This document shows, piece by piece, positions 23,835-35,029 of a stretch of DNA of 64,000 nucleotides; position 1 is the stretch's first letter; each line of letters opens with the position of its first letter. The stretch comes from Escarpia spicata. Taxonomy: Eukaryota; Annelida; Polychaeta; Sabellida; Siboglinidae. The notes below the pieces were generated by a model that did not search any database, was not told the origin of the DNA, and worked only from the letters and a program-made list of their open reading frames with translations. The stretch covers positions 46,248,857 through 46,312,856 of the forward strand of contig OZ023206.1 in the NCBI GenBank assembly GCA_963995525.1, written 5' to 3'. The position numbers and the translations under genes were made by a program.

Positions 23835-24735
23835 GTATGGAACCCTCCTTTTTACGAACCCCCCTTCAAAACGAACCCCCTCGAACCTTCGCCTATGCTC
23901 TCACCATAGCCCCGTTTTTTCCGCTACACCGGTTGCATAGCAATCAATCATTACTGTTAGCAATTCAGAAAAATGTGTTTCGAATTAAATTAAAAAACAA
24001 ATATGATAACATATGTTTTGGAGGTTCTGACTAATCCCATGCAAACATTAATCCCCCCGTTCGAACCCATCATACCCACCTCCGTTCTCCCACTAAACTA
24101 GTTGCATAGCAATCAGTAATTACGTTTAGCTGTTCCTTGAAATTTGTACACAATTAAAACTTGAAAATATGATTAATGTATTGGGGGTTCAGATTAATCC
24201 CATTTCTATGAACCACCTTCGAAAACGACCCCGTGTCGGAACCCTCATACCCACCTCCGTTTTCCCGCTAAGCCAGCTGACCAGCAATCAGTGATTAATT
24301 CTAGGTGTTCAATTAAGTTTGCACAGAATTAAGACCTGCAGATACGATCACCTTGTTGGCGAAGGATTCAGACTAATCTCATTTTCATGAACCCGCTCCA
24401 AAAACGAAACCCCGTTCGAACCCTCCTTGGAACCTCTGTTCGCCGCTTTGCATAGCAATCAATAATTACTTTTAGCTGTACAGTGAAATGTGCTTGGAAT
24501 CTCAGAATTAAAACATGTAAATACGGTAACGTTTTTTTTTGGGGAGGGGCGTTCGGACTACCCACTGCGAAAGCGAACTCGCTCGAAACATTCATCCACA
24601 TCTCCGTTTCCCAGCTGAACCAGCTATATGGCTATCATTAATTATCTTAAGCTGTATTGTTAAATCTCCAAATCCAAACATGCAAATAACAGGAGGGGTG
24701 TTCGGATTAGCTTCATTTTGATGAACATGCTTATA
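23835..24735. repeat. ~173-bp satellite, five diverged copies
   Basis: A unit with ccgtttt-ccgct, then gcatagcaatca-taatta, gctgt, aattaaaa, then ggggttc-gactaatcccatt and cgaacccc recurs five times. The atagcaatca word lies near 23936, 24106, 24279, 24449 and 24627. Spacing is about 170-180 bp and copies are roughly three quarters identical. There is no coding content. Confidence 0.8.
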
Positions 24736-24789
24736 AAAAAAACCCGGGGATCCAAATGTAAATGCACGAAACTGCGAGAATACATAGAT

Positions 24790-25036
24790 GAGACCTTAAG
24801 CCGTCTGATCTACGAAAGCTTGTAAGATGGCCGATGACGTTGGAGCCAAACCAAGCAGGCCGATGGTAGCCGGAACACATCACCATCGCAGCAATGTCCC
24901 AGCTGAGAGTCCAGAGGAATACTATCGTCGTAACATGTGCATACCTTTGCTGGATCATGTGATCTCTGACATGTCTAGTATGTGTTGAATTGCCAAGATA
25001 ATGTTAATGAATACTTTGGTATAAGGAGTACGTATG

Positions 25037-25108
<72 letters not shown>

Positions 25109-25790
25109 TGTGTTAAGATGTTAATAGCTGTGTTAGTGTGGAATGGGTTGGATTAAGTTGGTTCTTGTACCGTTCAAAACAGATATGTGTTAAATAGATT
25201 TTTTAACCGATAAGATATTTAAAATAATTAAAAAGACTGCAAATAAATATGTTTGTGCTAATTGTGTTATTTGCTTAAATTGTCATGGTAGGATTATTTG
25301 GTTAAATGGCCTTCAAACTATATGTTTTCAGCATTATCTCACTTAAGTATTTCACCCCTAGTCCTGGACCCAGCATTGTAATGCAAGCAGAATCCTGAAC
25401 TTGCAGAAGCAATTGCCGTGTACAAAGACGATGTGCTATTTCCGAGCGTGCTACCAGAAGAGTTGCATCAATGGGAGCAGCACTATCGCGGCAAAGAACC
25501 AAAGGACTACCCAAACTGTTGTGAAAAAGCAATCAAGGAATGCCAGCGAGAACCATTCTCAACATCCATGTGTTGTTGCAATTGGTCTGTACAATCCCCG
25601 TAACGACATGAGAATGCAAAAGAAGTGCCAGAGCTCTACAACACCTGAAAACCTTCACGCGGGCCAGTATGGGCTAAGAACGTCTCTCCTCGCATTGATT
25701 GTTGATGACAATCAAACGGTGAATTATTTTGTAGACCGTTTCCCAAGAAAACTGCAACTAAAGAGTTTCGTATGTGAAAGCTAATGTGTT
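24790..25790 (+). pseudogene. Decayed hAT-type transposase fragment
   Basis: Two blocks in + orientation resemble the C-terminal part of hAT transposases annotated as 52 kDa repressor of protein kinase inhibitor or ZMYM-like. The block at about 24860-24990 reads ESPEEYYRRNMCIPLLDHVI. The block at about 25400-25620 reads VYKDDVLFPS and ELHQWEQHY. It continues in shifted frames with PNIHVLLQLVCTIPVTT, the core of the hAT dimerisation region. Stops and frameshifts occur throughout. A (TG)n microsatellite (about 25036-25112) sits between the blocks. No terminal inverted repeats were identified. Confidence 0.6.
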
Positions 25791-28090
25791 ACCAAAGCAG
25801 GTGAACACTTTCAAGTGAATCAGTCTGAATGTGCCAATACCATTTGTCTTCACTGCCCGTTCTGCTGCACATTAATTGTGATATTCCTATTGCTTTCAAT
25901 CAAAAGCAAACATTTTCGCATATATTGCCATTAAAGAACCTTTAAGTCGTTGAATGTCGCTACAATTGCTATTGTTATGTTTGCATATGTAGCAGTAGCT
26001 TTTTCTTTTATTTGTGACATCAATCACATTAATATTGGTTGTGAAGTCGAGTACATAATACCTTAGTCTGCTTAAAACATATGTCTGCAGAGCGGGTGCT
26101 ATATACATTTCTGGGCAGCGTATGTTAGGAATGTATAACTATATATATATATATAAAACCCAGCAAAACGTGGTTACCGCGCCACGGTATATTTTACTAA
26201 CTTGTGAAACTTGGTTATTATCAGCACTGGTTATTATCCTGCGGTCAGTTGCTTGATTCGCGAAATGCAAGGCACCGCTGCACACAGTAATTCAATTGGC
26301 GACGCACCATAGACCCCAGAAAGAAAAAAAACAACGATGCGCATACAAAACATAAAAAATATACGCTTGTAATGAACCGACTAGCTACTGTATGTACCAT
26401 AAATGATAGGAAAGAACATATTTCTGGAAGGATTCGAGAGAAAAAAACGATTACAAATGATGAATTTGGCGTGTCTACCGGTAGTATGCTCTGCACGAAT
26501 CTGTGGTGGTCACTTGTGAACGCTGATTGCCAGAATAGATACAACTGTTACGAATATGGAAAGTCGGTAAACATCAAAACATAATTATTAGTCAGAGTAA
26601 GGTTCCCCTTTGGCAGACTTTTGTGCCTATAATTACACATGTATGAAGTAATTTACGACGAATCTGTTATCTTATATCGCCCATTCTGATTGCGTCTGCA
26701 CTCAGGCGCACTCAGACTATGTTTTCATTGGCTAAATCATAGTCAATGTTTTCACTTTTTAATTTCGAACGCATAAACAACTTTTTGTTTGTTTTTCTAT
26801 ACAAAGGCTACCATGAACATTAAGGCTCCATATTGTTTTTCGCCCAGAAATGAATATTGATGAAATGAATCAAAACAAATCTCCTTTGATTAGATAGGCG
26901 CGACTCAAACCATTCGCTTGGAACTTGCATAAAAAATAGCGATACGCAGTGGTCTAGTTTGCTGATTTAGACATCGGAAAAATACGTTTTTTCAGTTTAT
27001 CGTATAAATGGTAGGTTTATGTCACCACTAATGCATACTTATATGGTATATGTTGAACTGTATGGCATAAAACACTTGTGCTACGGTTCCCTTGTCAATG
27101 TAGGCCCTTGGCATTTTTTATATATTTGAAGATAAACGTTTGGTTGTGAACTGAGTGCAGTTGAACAGGAATTATTTTATTAGCAGGTTTACTAGGAATG
27201 GTTAGTGGCACTGGTTGTTTTGAAGTGTTTAATTGTAGGAATTGTTTTTATTTGGACATGTTCTTCCGATAGCACACGTTCGTGAAGTATTAATAGAAAG
27301 GTCGGATTTTGTAAAAATACAAATTGTATAGGCATTTTGGGGGTCACGTGGTAGCGCGATTAAAAAATATTCCAACTTCTTACGACTACTATATCATTAG
27401 CATAATTAACCACCATAACGAAAACTAACCAACCACCACAATCACCTTCCGTCCACACAAATACATCTTTACTATCACATAGGCGTCAGAACCGGGGGTT
27501 TAAGGGGGTGGATATATATTTAGCCCCCAATATTTCCGTGATCTGCAATTATAGAGTTTTTGTGAGCCACAGGTCCCATCCACATTCGCATACTATGACT
27601 GTCTTGAGAACATGTGTGGCACCAACAAACCATTGGGTTTCCGATGAGACGAGTCCATTGACCTGTTCGGAGATCGGTTCATTTCGGCTCTACGCAAAGT
27701 ATCTTGGGTAAAATTGCGTTCATCGGCATAGCGCGAAATTCAAGTTAACCAAACAGTAACAAGACAAACTGTGACGACTGCGGTCAAAGTGAGATTTAAT
27801 ATAGCACAGGCAACACCCAATTACATTAAATGGATCGACAGTCCAATCACAATGCAAACAACACCATTTTCCTGTGCATTCCTCTGATTACATTTTGAAC
27901 GAAATTCTCCCCAAAATTCCATGTTCGCACATGCGCAGTCGCGAAAATTTCCGATCTTCGTACATGTCAGTGTCGTGGCCACCACTTCAGCGACGAGTCC
28001 GGCGATTGGTGTTGTTTATGCAGCTGTTCCAGGTGCGCGACCCCCACCCGTTTCCCCAGTCCAGACGGAGGCGTAGTTCGCTCACGAGGT
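25791..28090. other. No gene recognised
   Basis: AT-rich until about 27880, then more GC-rich up to the LINE end at 28098. A short (TA)n lies near 26143-26153. Small frames such as 26372-26584 (+) have no recognisable domain, splice context or neighbour that would support a gene. Confidence 0.45.
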
Positions 28091-28255
28091 GCGTTCTTCT
28101 TCTTCTTCCGGTAATCCACTACCGTCATTACTGACGACTTCGTGGATGGTGTGGTGTTTGTTGCGTGCGCCAGGTGTGCATATGTGCAGTGCTGGTTGTA
28201 ACTGTTTATAAAATCATGTGCGAGTGCAAGTTAAAACAACAGAGGTCACTCTTAG

Positions 28256-30870
28256 TTAGACTTTGTTTGTGCCAGTGTTGGCAAGGCACTGCTTGAAAGC
28301 ATCTAGGGAGGGAGATTGAACTGATTGGGCGGTTAGGTTATTCCAGGGTACTATTGTGGCTATAAAAAGGAATGTTGGAAAGCCTGTGTTCGGGAACGTT
28401 GAACCATTAATTGGAACGGATGTCCTCTGCGCCCCTCAGCTAAGAGTTCTGTGGCGCAGTGGGTACGGGCTGGCTTTGTGTAAAGGCTGGCATGGATGTC
28501 GACTAGGCCGTTTTGAATTTTGTACATCATGTTAAGCCTCGCAAGACATCTGCGCTGTTCTAGGGACTGCCATTGCAATTGGTGGAGCATGGAGGTTGGG
28601 CTGCTGCGGCGCCGCCAGTCACCATAGACGTATCTGGCAGCACGCCTCTGTACCATCTCTAGTTTGTCGATGTTTCGCTTGGTGGCAGGGTCCCAGACGG
28701 CAGAAGCGTACTCTATTGTTGGTCTGACGTATGTCTGATAACAGTATGATTTAACTGGTCTAGGGCAGTTGCTGGTGTTTCGGTTAAGGAAGGCAAGGGT
28801 GCTATTGGCTTTCTTAGTGATGGCGTCCACATGGTGGTTCCAGGACAGTTTGCTATTGATGTTAACGCCTAGGTACTTTGCAGTGTTTTGTAGGTGTTCT
28901 CCTGTAGACGCTGCCACTTGCCTAGCTTTCTGCTGTTTTGATTTGGGGATGTGGTCTATGGCTAAGGCTAATTTGTGGTCATGAATGAAGTATTCTGAGA
29001 GGATAGGTTTAGTTTTGTTGGTGATTCTTAAGATTTCACATTTGTCTGGGTGGAAGCTCATGAGCCATGTCTTCTCCCATTCCTGGAGCCTATTGAGGTC
29101 CTCCTGCAGGCGCACTGAGTCTTCCACGCTGCTGATTCTGCGATACAGTAGACTGTCATCTGCATACAGTTTGATGTTTGATGTCACGCAGTTTGGTATG
29201 TCGTTGATATAAACTAGGAACAGCAGCGGTCCTAACACAGTGCCCTGCGGGACGCCTGATAGCACGGGGGTCTCTTTGGAAGAGCTTCCATTCACTAGTA
29301 CTCTCTGTGTCCGGTTGTGTAAGAATGATTCGATCCATTCTAGGATGTTGCCCCGGACCCCGTAGTATTTAAATTTTAGTATGAGTCTGCGATGAGGCAC
29401 TTTGTCGAACGCCTTGCTGAAATCAAGGAGTATACAATCCATTTGGCCCCCCTCATCGAGTGTGTGAGCTAAATCATGCAGGGTTCCTAGAAGCTGTGTC
29501 TCTGTGGATCGCTTCTTCCTGAAGCCATGCTGGGCATCTGTGAGGATGTTGTGGTTATCAAAATGTGTCATGATGTGCGAGCGGACTATGTGCTCAAGGA
29601 GTTTGCATAAGACAGAGGTTAGGGAGATGGGGCGGTAATTTTCAGCTTTTCCTCTGTCGCCCTTTTTGAATGCTGGTACTACGTTTGCTTTTAGCCACTC
29701 AGATGGGGTGTGTTGTTGAATGGAGGCCTGGAATAGGAGGGTTATTGCAGGGGATAGCTCATCGGCAGTTTCTTTCAACACTATGGTGGGGATCTCATCA
29801 GGTCCTGTAGCTTTATGTGGGTTTAATCCAGCCATGAGCTTGTTCACTCCTTTAACGGTTATGTTTATGTCAGGTAGTGTGGGGTATGGGCTGGGGCCTA
29901 GGCTGGGTAGGGGGCCTTCTGGTTCTTTTGTGAATACCGATGAGAACTGCTCATTTAGTATATCGGCTTGTGTTTTATTGTCACTATGTGTCTGACCATC
30001 TCTCTTAAGGGGGGATACTCCAACGTTGTCACTGCGCTTTGATTTGACATAAGTCCAGAGCTTTTTCTTAGCACTGGAACCTCCATCTGTGATTAGGCCA
30101 TTGACATAGCGGTCGTGTGCTTGTCTACAAGTGCGCTGTAGCTCGTTTTTCAAGCTGCGGTATCTTTCCCATTTCTGGGTTTGTTTGGCTTGAGTGTATG
30201 CTCGCTGCTTACGTTTTGCTAGCCGCTTGATTTGTGCGTTTACCCATGGTTGGTTGCGTCTAGTTGAGGTCATCTTAGTTGGAACGTGCCTGTTTGTAAG
30301 GGATTTCAGGCCTGTTTTGAGAGACTCCCATATCTCTTCCACTGGTGATTCTGCTGAGAATTTGTCAAGGATTGATGATGACAGTCTGGCGGCTTCTGCC
30401 TTTATTTCTGTGATGTTTACTTTGGACCAGAGGAAGACTTTTCTCCTGGTTGGTTTGGTGCGTGTGACATTAGCTGTAGCTTCAAGAAGGATTGCTGCAT
30501 GGTCACTCACGCCGACTATGTCCTCAATTCGGCTTACAAGGGATGGTCTGTTTGTGAAAATTAGATCTAAGCAGTTTTTTTCTCGAGTGTTTACGTGGAC
30601 TATTTGATCCAAACCTAGGTCGGCTTTCATATTCAGAAAGAGCTCATTGATGGGTTTGGGATACCGAACTTTGTAAGGGGCTGGTTTGGTGGAGTCAGTT
30701 AGCCAGTCAATGTCGGGCAAGTTAAAATCGCCGCATACCCAGAATGTAGCTCTGGGGTTTGATTGCATGAGGGAGGCAATGGTCTCTCTTACGTATGTGG
30801 CCATAGCGACGTCTCTGTTAGGGGGCCGATAGACGCCGACAACAATTACTGGTGGTTGGTTGTGTGGCAT
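28256..30870 (-). CDS. LINE endonuclease-reverse transcriptase, main frame
   Basis: The open frame runs from a Met at 30870 to a TAG at 28360. A one-base shift in the T5 run (28364-28368 on the + strand) lets it continue to a TAA at 28256. Its first ~125 residues are the second half of the APE nuclease (GVYRPPN, GDFNLPDIDW, GVSDHAAILL). The RT follows with NYRPISLTS, QHGFRKKRST, motif A DFSKAFDKVPH, motif B SGVPQGTVLGPLLF and motif C KLYADDSLLY. The C-terminal part (RPTIEYASAVWDP, KLEMVQRRAARYV, HQLQWQSLEQRR) is complete. It would nick DNA and copy its RNA at the target. The Met at 30870 is internal: the nuclease starts upstream near 31200 in a shifted frame. Confidence 0.9.
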
Positions 30871-31136
30871 TTTGATTTTGCATGCTGATATTTCGCTTCC
30901 GGTGTGGTTTTCGTTTGTTATAGGGATGTCTTCTGCTACAATATCGTCTTTAATTGCGATGAGGGTTCCACCGTACCCATCGCTAATGTTCTCATCTCTG
31001 TCTGTTCTAGATATTGTATGGTAGCCAGGTGGTAGGAATTCGGGATCTGTTGTTGTGCTTGTGAGCTGGGTTTCTGTTGCTACAATAATGTCTGGGGAGA
31101 TAGATTCTGTGGTGAGTGCTAGGGTGTGCCTTTTTT

Positions 31137-31508
31137 TTAAATGGATTGGGTGTTGGCTACTAGGATTCTTAGTATGTTTTTGGTAGTGAGTGGTGGTTTG
31201 GGTGAGTTTGGTGTAGCTTTGGGTGATGAGGTGTGGAGAGGGCTGCCATTGTGGTCGTGGAGTTGGTCGGGTTCAGACAGGGCACTGTATCTATTAAATA
31301 GTGACACATCTGGGTGGTAAAAAAGAGTTGAATCCGTGAAGTTGGGTATCCCGCATCTGTCGCATTGCCATGGTGTTTCGGGTTTTAGACCAAGGAAGAC
31401 TATAGTTGACATGCCTAGGCATGATTTATGATACCAGGTGTTGCAGTCGTCACAAGCAACTGATGGATTCGTTTTACACCACGTGACTGCACGTTCGCAT
31501 ATTCCACA
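31137..31508 (-). CDS. LINE PHD-finger segment and start of APE domain
   Basis: In the frame one base behind the 2A leader, the - strand reads a complete C4HC3 PHD-type finger. It has CGIC (31497-31508), CDDC, the WYH His, KSC and a final CDRC (31353-31364). A Ser/Pro-rich linker follows, then the first APE strand (ILRILVANTQSI). The frame stops at 31137 in a T3A8 run, but one extra base would carry it into the rest of the nuclease. PHD fingers occur in the N-terminal part of several CR1/L2-type elements, where they probably help bind RNA or chromatin. That role is not shown here. Confidence 0.75.
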   Translation of the reverse strand, partial: CGICERAVTWCKTNPSVACDDCNTWYHKSCLGMSTIVFLGLKPETPWQCDRCGIPNFTDSTLFYHPDVSLFNRYSALSEPDQLHDHNGSPLHTSSPKATPNSPKPPLTTKNILRILVANTQSI

Positions 31509-31738
31509 CGGGAATTTTGGTTTTCGTTTGTTTTTTGGGTGTATAGGGTTGATTGGGCTCTTTGACGGGGACCAGGGTTCAGCTCTACATCTCCACTGGT
31601 GAGGAGCGTGTGAATTCCGGATGAGGTTAGGCCGGAACGAGTGACGTGTACATTTGCATCATCTACCTTGGATCTAACTGTGATCCAGAAATTAATTATA
31701 ATGACAAAATATACTACTAATGTGTCACCAGATGCCAT
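31415..31738 (-). CDS. LINE leader peptide with 2A ribosome-skipping motif
   Basis: The frame starts MASGDTLVVYFVIIINFW, a strongly hydrophobic N-terminus like a signal sequence or signal anchor (residues 7-21). Residues 50-57 are DVELNPGP (31568-31591), the 2A consensus D-V/I-E-x-N-P-G-P, preceded by LLTSG as in functional 2A peptides. In known cases the ribosome skips the bond between the last Gly and Pro, so translation yields a short leader and a separate downstream polyprotein. The frame then runs out of register within an A6 run (31531-31536) just before the PHD finger. Similar 2A leaders are known from CR1-type elements of molluscs and sea urchins. Confidence 0.8.
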   Translation of the reverse strand: MASGDTLVVYFVIIINFWITVRSKVDDANVHVTRSGLTSSGIHTLLTSGDVELNPGPRQRAQSTLYTQKTNENQNSRVEYANVQSRGVKRIHQLLVTTATPGIINHA

Positions 31739-31940
31739 TCCAATAAAACCATGCGATTGTAAAAATGTATACTAAACTTTTAAAAGTGCAGGGGTCGGGT
31801 TAGTGCAATAGAACCAAATACTAGGTTATATGATAGTCTTAGAACTAGTCCTGGGCCGACTCAGGACATAGATGAAGGGCCTGTTAGTGACTCAATATGT
31901 AGTAGAACAGAGGAGGGAAGAATAATCCATTTTTAATGGT

Positions 31941-32295
31941 TGCAATTAAGCTATGCCTATGTATTTTTTTGTTTATGCGTATACGCTGATTGATTAAGTT
32001 GTGTTGGGGATGATTTGATTTCGCGCGCTTTAATTCTTGTTTACACCTCCGCCATCTTGTTTTGAAAAGTTTGGGCTGTTGTTAAGCAAAATAATTTAAT
32101 AGTCTAAGACTTGGGGATGATAGATCGTAAGTTTACTTATATGCACGCTTAGTGGTGATGATAATAATATTGTTCGCCTGCCAACCTGTGATACTGACAA
32201 TCACTAGAATTTGTGTAATTAAGTGCCAACGTAGGAGCGGGTAAAAAGAAAAGACAACACCTGACGCATGCGCATCCGACACCCATTCTCTGGAC
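31941..32295. other. No gene recognised
   Basis: Unique-looking AT-rich flank of the LINE. An NRF1-like cgcatgcgcatcc word occurs at 32265. Nothing else recognised. Confidence 0.5.
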
Positions 32296-32363
32296 ACAGC
32301 ATGTTATCACAGTGACAACAGCATGTTATCACAGTGACAACTGCATGTTATCACAGTGACAAC
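32296..32363. repeat. Three-copy 22-bp tandem repeat
   Basis: Three almost identical copies of a unit containing gcatgttatcacagtgacaa. They lie directly next to the inverted-repeat element at 32404. Confidence 0.9.
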
Positions 32364-32403
32364 GACTACATTTTCAAAGCGAGGTTGTCTGTTCCGTTGG
32401 GTA

Positions 32404-32783
32404 ACTGACCAATATATCACGTGACCGATTGCCTAGCAAAACCTCCGTCAAGCGATCAAAAATGGATGCCGAACGGATGGTCTGTTCGGACATTCCGTTG
32501 TATACTTTGTTGAAATTCTAGTTCCAAAGCCGAAGTTTTTAAAATGATAACTGTATGCGGGAATGTTTACGTGAATTACCTTACTACCGCTGCATGACAT
32601 GTCATACGTGAAACGGCATACAGCTGTCACGTAAACAAATTATGTTTTTGTCATAAAGAAATACTTTTGTGACCAACATTTCAACACAAATTACAATGGA
32701 ATGTGCGAACCTACCATTTATGTTCTGATGGCTTGACGGAAGTTTTGCTAGGCAACAGGTTACATGATGGATAGGTCAAATAT
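32404..32783. mobile_element. Inverted-repeat element (MITE-like), ~380 bp
   Basis: The left arm, containing gcctagcaaaacctccgtca (32431-32450), is matched in reverse by the right arm, containing tgacggaagttttgctaggc (32733-32752). Weaker similarity extends outward through the cacgtgacc and ggttacatg regions. The spacer is about 270 bp and non-coding. The word cggaacagacaacct, at the outer edge of the left arm when read in reverse, also occurs at 21942, just outside the TTAA-type MITE. Exact ends and target duplication are unclear. Confidence 0.5.
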
Positions 32784-33835
32784 TAGGAGGAAGTTCACCG
32801 AATCAAATATGCTTTGTCCCAATTTAGTCAGAGCAACAACCGTATGCCAGTAAGGTATAAATAGTAATAACGATTGTTAAATAAATGAATGTTTTCGTTA
32901 CAATTTGAGTTATTGCCTACCTCGGGTTGGCAGTGCGTTGGTGCAGAATCCGTTGTAGATGTGTTCACACAAATGTTTCTTCGACATACAGCACACCGTA
33001 TCGGGGCGTCTGCAAGGATATCACATGCACTTGTGTTGTTTGCTTTAAATAAGCACACGTTGAGTTCACAAAAGAATAAAAAGCGTCGCCGATTGGTGCT
33101 ACGCGTTTGAACTGCGGAATTCTAGTAATAAATTAGACATAACCCACCTTCTTTTCTTCCCCAGTTACCGGCGGCTGGACGGGGGAGCAAATATTGTTAA
33201 TAATTGCACGCAGTTAAGAACAATTCAAAATAAAAACTATATCTACGATTCCATGAATTTTAGATTAATTAAATAAATTAAGTGTAAGTTATAATGCCAA
33301 CAGCCACTTCTTTTCATCTAATTTGTTTATCATTCTGCAGGTTGACTGCATGGTCATAATAGTTCCGACACCTGCTAGGTAGCTTTCAGCTGTACCTTTG
33401 ATATTCGTCAACCATTTATTTTATTTATAATATACTCATATCTCGTTTGCCAGATCATATTTTTTAATTATATAGGTGCATTTCGTTAATGTCATCTTAC
33501 AAATATTATTACATTTAGCTGCATATTCCATTTGCATAGACATACATTTTACAAATCAGAGTGTAATTATGTTTAAAAGAAATGTTTCGGGAGTGCCGGA
33601 AAGGAAGATGGTACCTGCAGAAGACCGCGATGATGTTGGAGTGGTCATGAAACTCCCTGCGATGGATGTCCGAACCTCTGTAGGCCTCGCATCTCTGTTC
33701 ACTCGACTCACTCGGCGGACGGGACGGCGAGCGGACACTCTCCATGTTCGCAGCCACGGGACGGCAGAGTGTGTGTACTAACATGGTGGGCCGAGGGCGA
33801 CATAGATGGGAAGAGGGCAGAGGGGCGAGGGGAGT
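32784..33835. other. No gene recognised
   Basis: AT-rich sequence with small open frames that carry no recognisable motif. The GC-richer segment near 33580-33790 gives overlapping frames on both strands but no domain. Confidence 0.45.
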
Positions 33836-33992
33836 CAGATAGACAGACTGACAGAGCAGCCGAACAGTCAGACAAATAGAGAGACAGGGAGACAAACATA
33901 TAAACAGAGCAGACATACAGACATACAATCAGACAGTCAAACAGACAAACTGGGAGACATACATACAGATAGTCAGACAGACAGAATATATA

Positions 33993-34078
<86 letters not shown>

Positions 34079-34090
34079 GAAAGGCATACT

Positions 34091-34126
<36 letters not shown>

Positions 34127-34127
34127 T

Positions 34128-34165
<38 letters not shown>

Positions 34166-34532
34166 CAGACAGACCAGACAGACCAGACAGACCAGACAGA
34201 CCAGACAGACCAGACAGACCAGACAGACCAGACAGACCAGACAGACCAGACAGACCAGACAGACCAGACAGACCAGACAGACCAGACAGACCAGACAGAC
34301 CAGACAGACCAGACAGACATCCAAACAGAGACAGAGCAGAGCGACTGACAATGATAAGCAAACGGACAGCCAGAGCAGACAGGCAGACTGACAATCATAC
34401 AGACAGACAGAGCAGACATATATACCGACAGACACAAAAAACGAACAGACACACATACACACATACACGCAGTCACGCAGTCACGCAGACACGCAGACAC
34501 GCAGACACGCAGACACGCAGACACGCAGACAC
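33836..34532. repeat. Compound microsatellite: (GACA)n, (CA)n, 9-bp and 8-bp arrays
   Basis: In order: GACA-type units to about 33990, (CA)n at 33991-34076, (GACA)n at about 34090-34163, a clean 9-bp array of ccagacaga (34164-34318, about 17 copies), more GACA units, and an 8-bp cacgcaga array (about 34465-34530). Frames of Gln-Thr-Asp or Cys-Leu-Val repeats are artefacts. Confidence 0.95.
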
Positions 34533-34671
34533 AAAGGGAAAAGTGCAAAATTTGTATGCGTTATTGCATGGGTGTGCGAGCGTGTGTATGTGTGATGAGT
34601 CCCTGTGTGTCTGAGTGTGTATGTGTCTGCGTATTTGTTTGTGTATGTGCATGTATGTGTGCGTGCGTGCG

Positions 34672-34760
<89 letters not shown>
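34672..34760. repeat. (TG)n microsatellite
   Basis: About 88 bp of pure TG following a TGTG/CGTGC-rich lead-in from about 34570. Confidence 0.95.
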
Positions 34761-34761
<1 letters not shown>

Positions 34762-34840
34762 CAATCACCTACGCGTGTTGGTATGTGCATGTGCACGCGG
34801 AATTTTTAGAATGAAAATACGCACCTGGACGTGACTGTAA

Positions 34841-35029
34841 TTACATTGCCATGTAACCATGGGTAGTACAATTATGTGATGTGGAGTTGTAGATTTTAAC
34901 AAACGTTAACGCACCAAACACTGCCAGTAATAAGATTACCACCGTCGCTACCGACATCATATTTCCATTTCCTTGTGATTCTATTCTCTCTGTGGTGGTC
35001 CGACTTCCTTTCTGCTGCGCCTCTCTCAA
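34841..35029 (-). other. Short frame with one hydrophobic segment; status unknown
   Basis: A 62-residue - strand frame holds a polar start and then MMSVATVVILLLAVFGALTF, which would make a signal anchor or transmembrane helix. No splice site, second exon or homologue was recognised, and no downstream coding partner exists before the microsatellites. It may be a first exon or chance. Confidence 0.15.

Larger units (their letters stand above)
28098..31940 (-). mobile_element. Nearly intact CR1/L2-type LINE with 2A leader
   Basis: A - strand element of about 3.8 kb. In order it has a 5' untranslated stretch (above 31738), a 2A leader frame, a PHD finger, an APE endonuclease, a reverse transcriptase and a short 3' untranslated region. 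The 3' region ends in (GAA)-like units (cttcttcttcttcc at 28099-28112 on the + strand). The polymerase frame is continuous for 836 codons with all catalytic motifs. It is interrupted elsewhere only by three single-base shifts, each in a homopolymer run. GC content is clearly above that of the flanks. These signs point to a recent insertion. The exact 5' end and target-site duplication could not be fixed. Confidence 0.85.

Noticed and set aside
26372..26584. Possible further CUB first-half exon
   Set aside because: A DEFG word and Cys/Trp residues are present, but spacing, splice sites and phase do not fit the CUB pattern.
27600..27700. Hammerhead-like gatgag motif
   Set aside because: The required cgaaa core and paired stems could not be placed.
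28769..30607. Several + strand frames of 60-137 residues
   Set aside because: Antisense shadows of the LINE polymerase frame.
33708..34548. Repeated Thr-Asp-Gln or Cys-Leu-Val proteins of about 190-230 residues
   Set aside because: They come from the 9-bp and GACA arrays. All three frames on both strands are open, as expected for such repeats.
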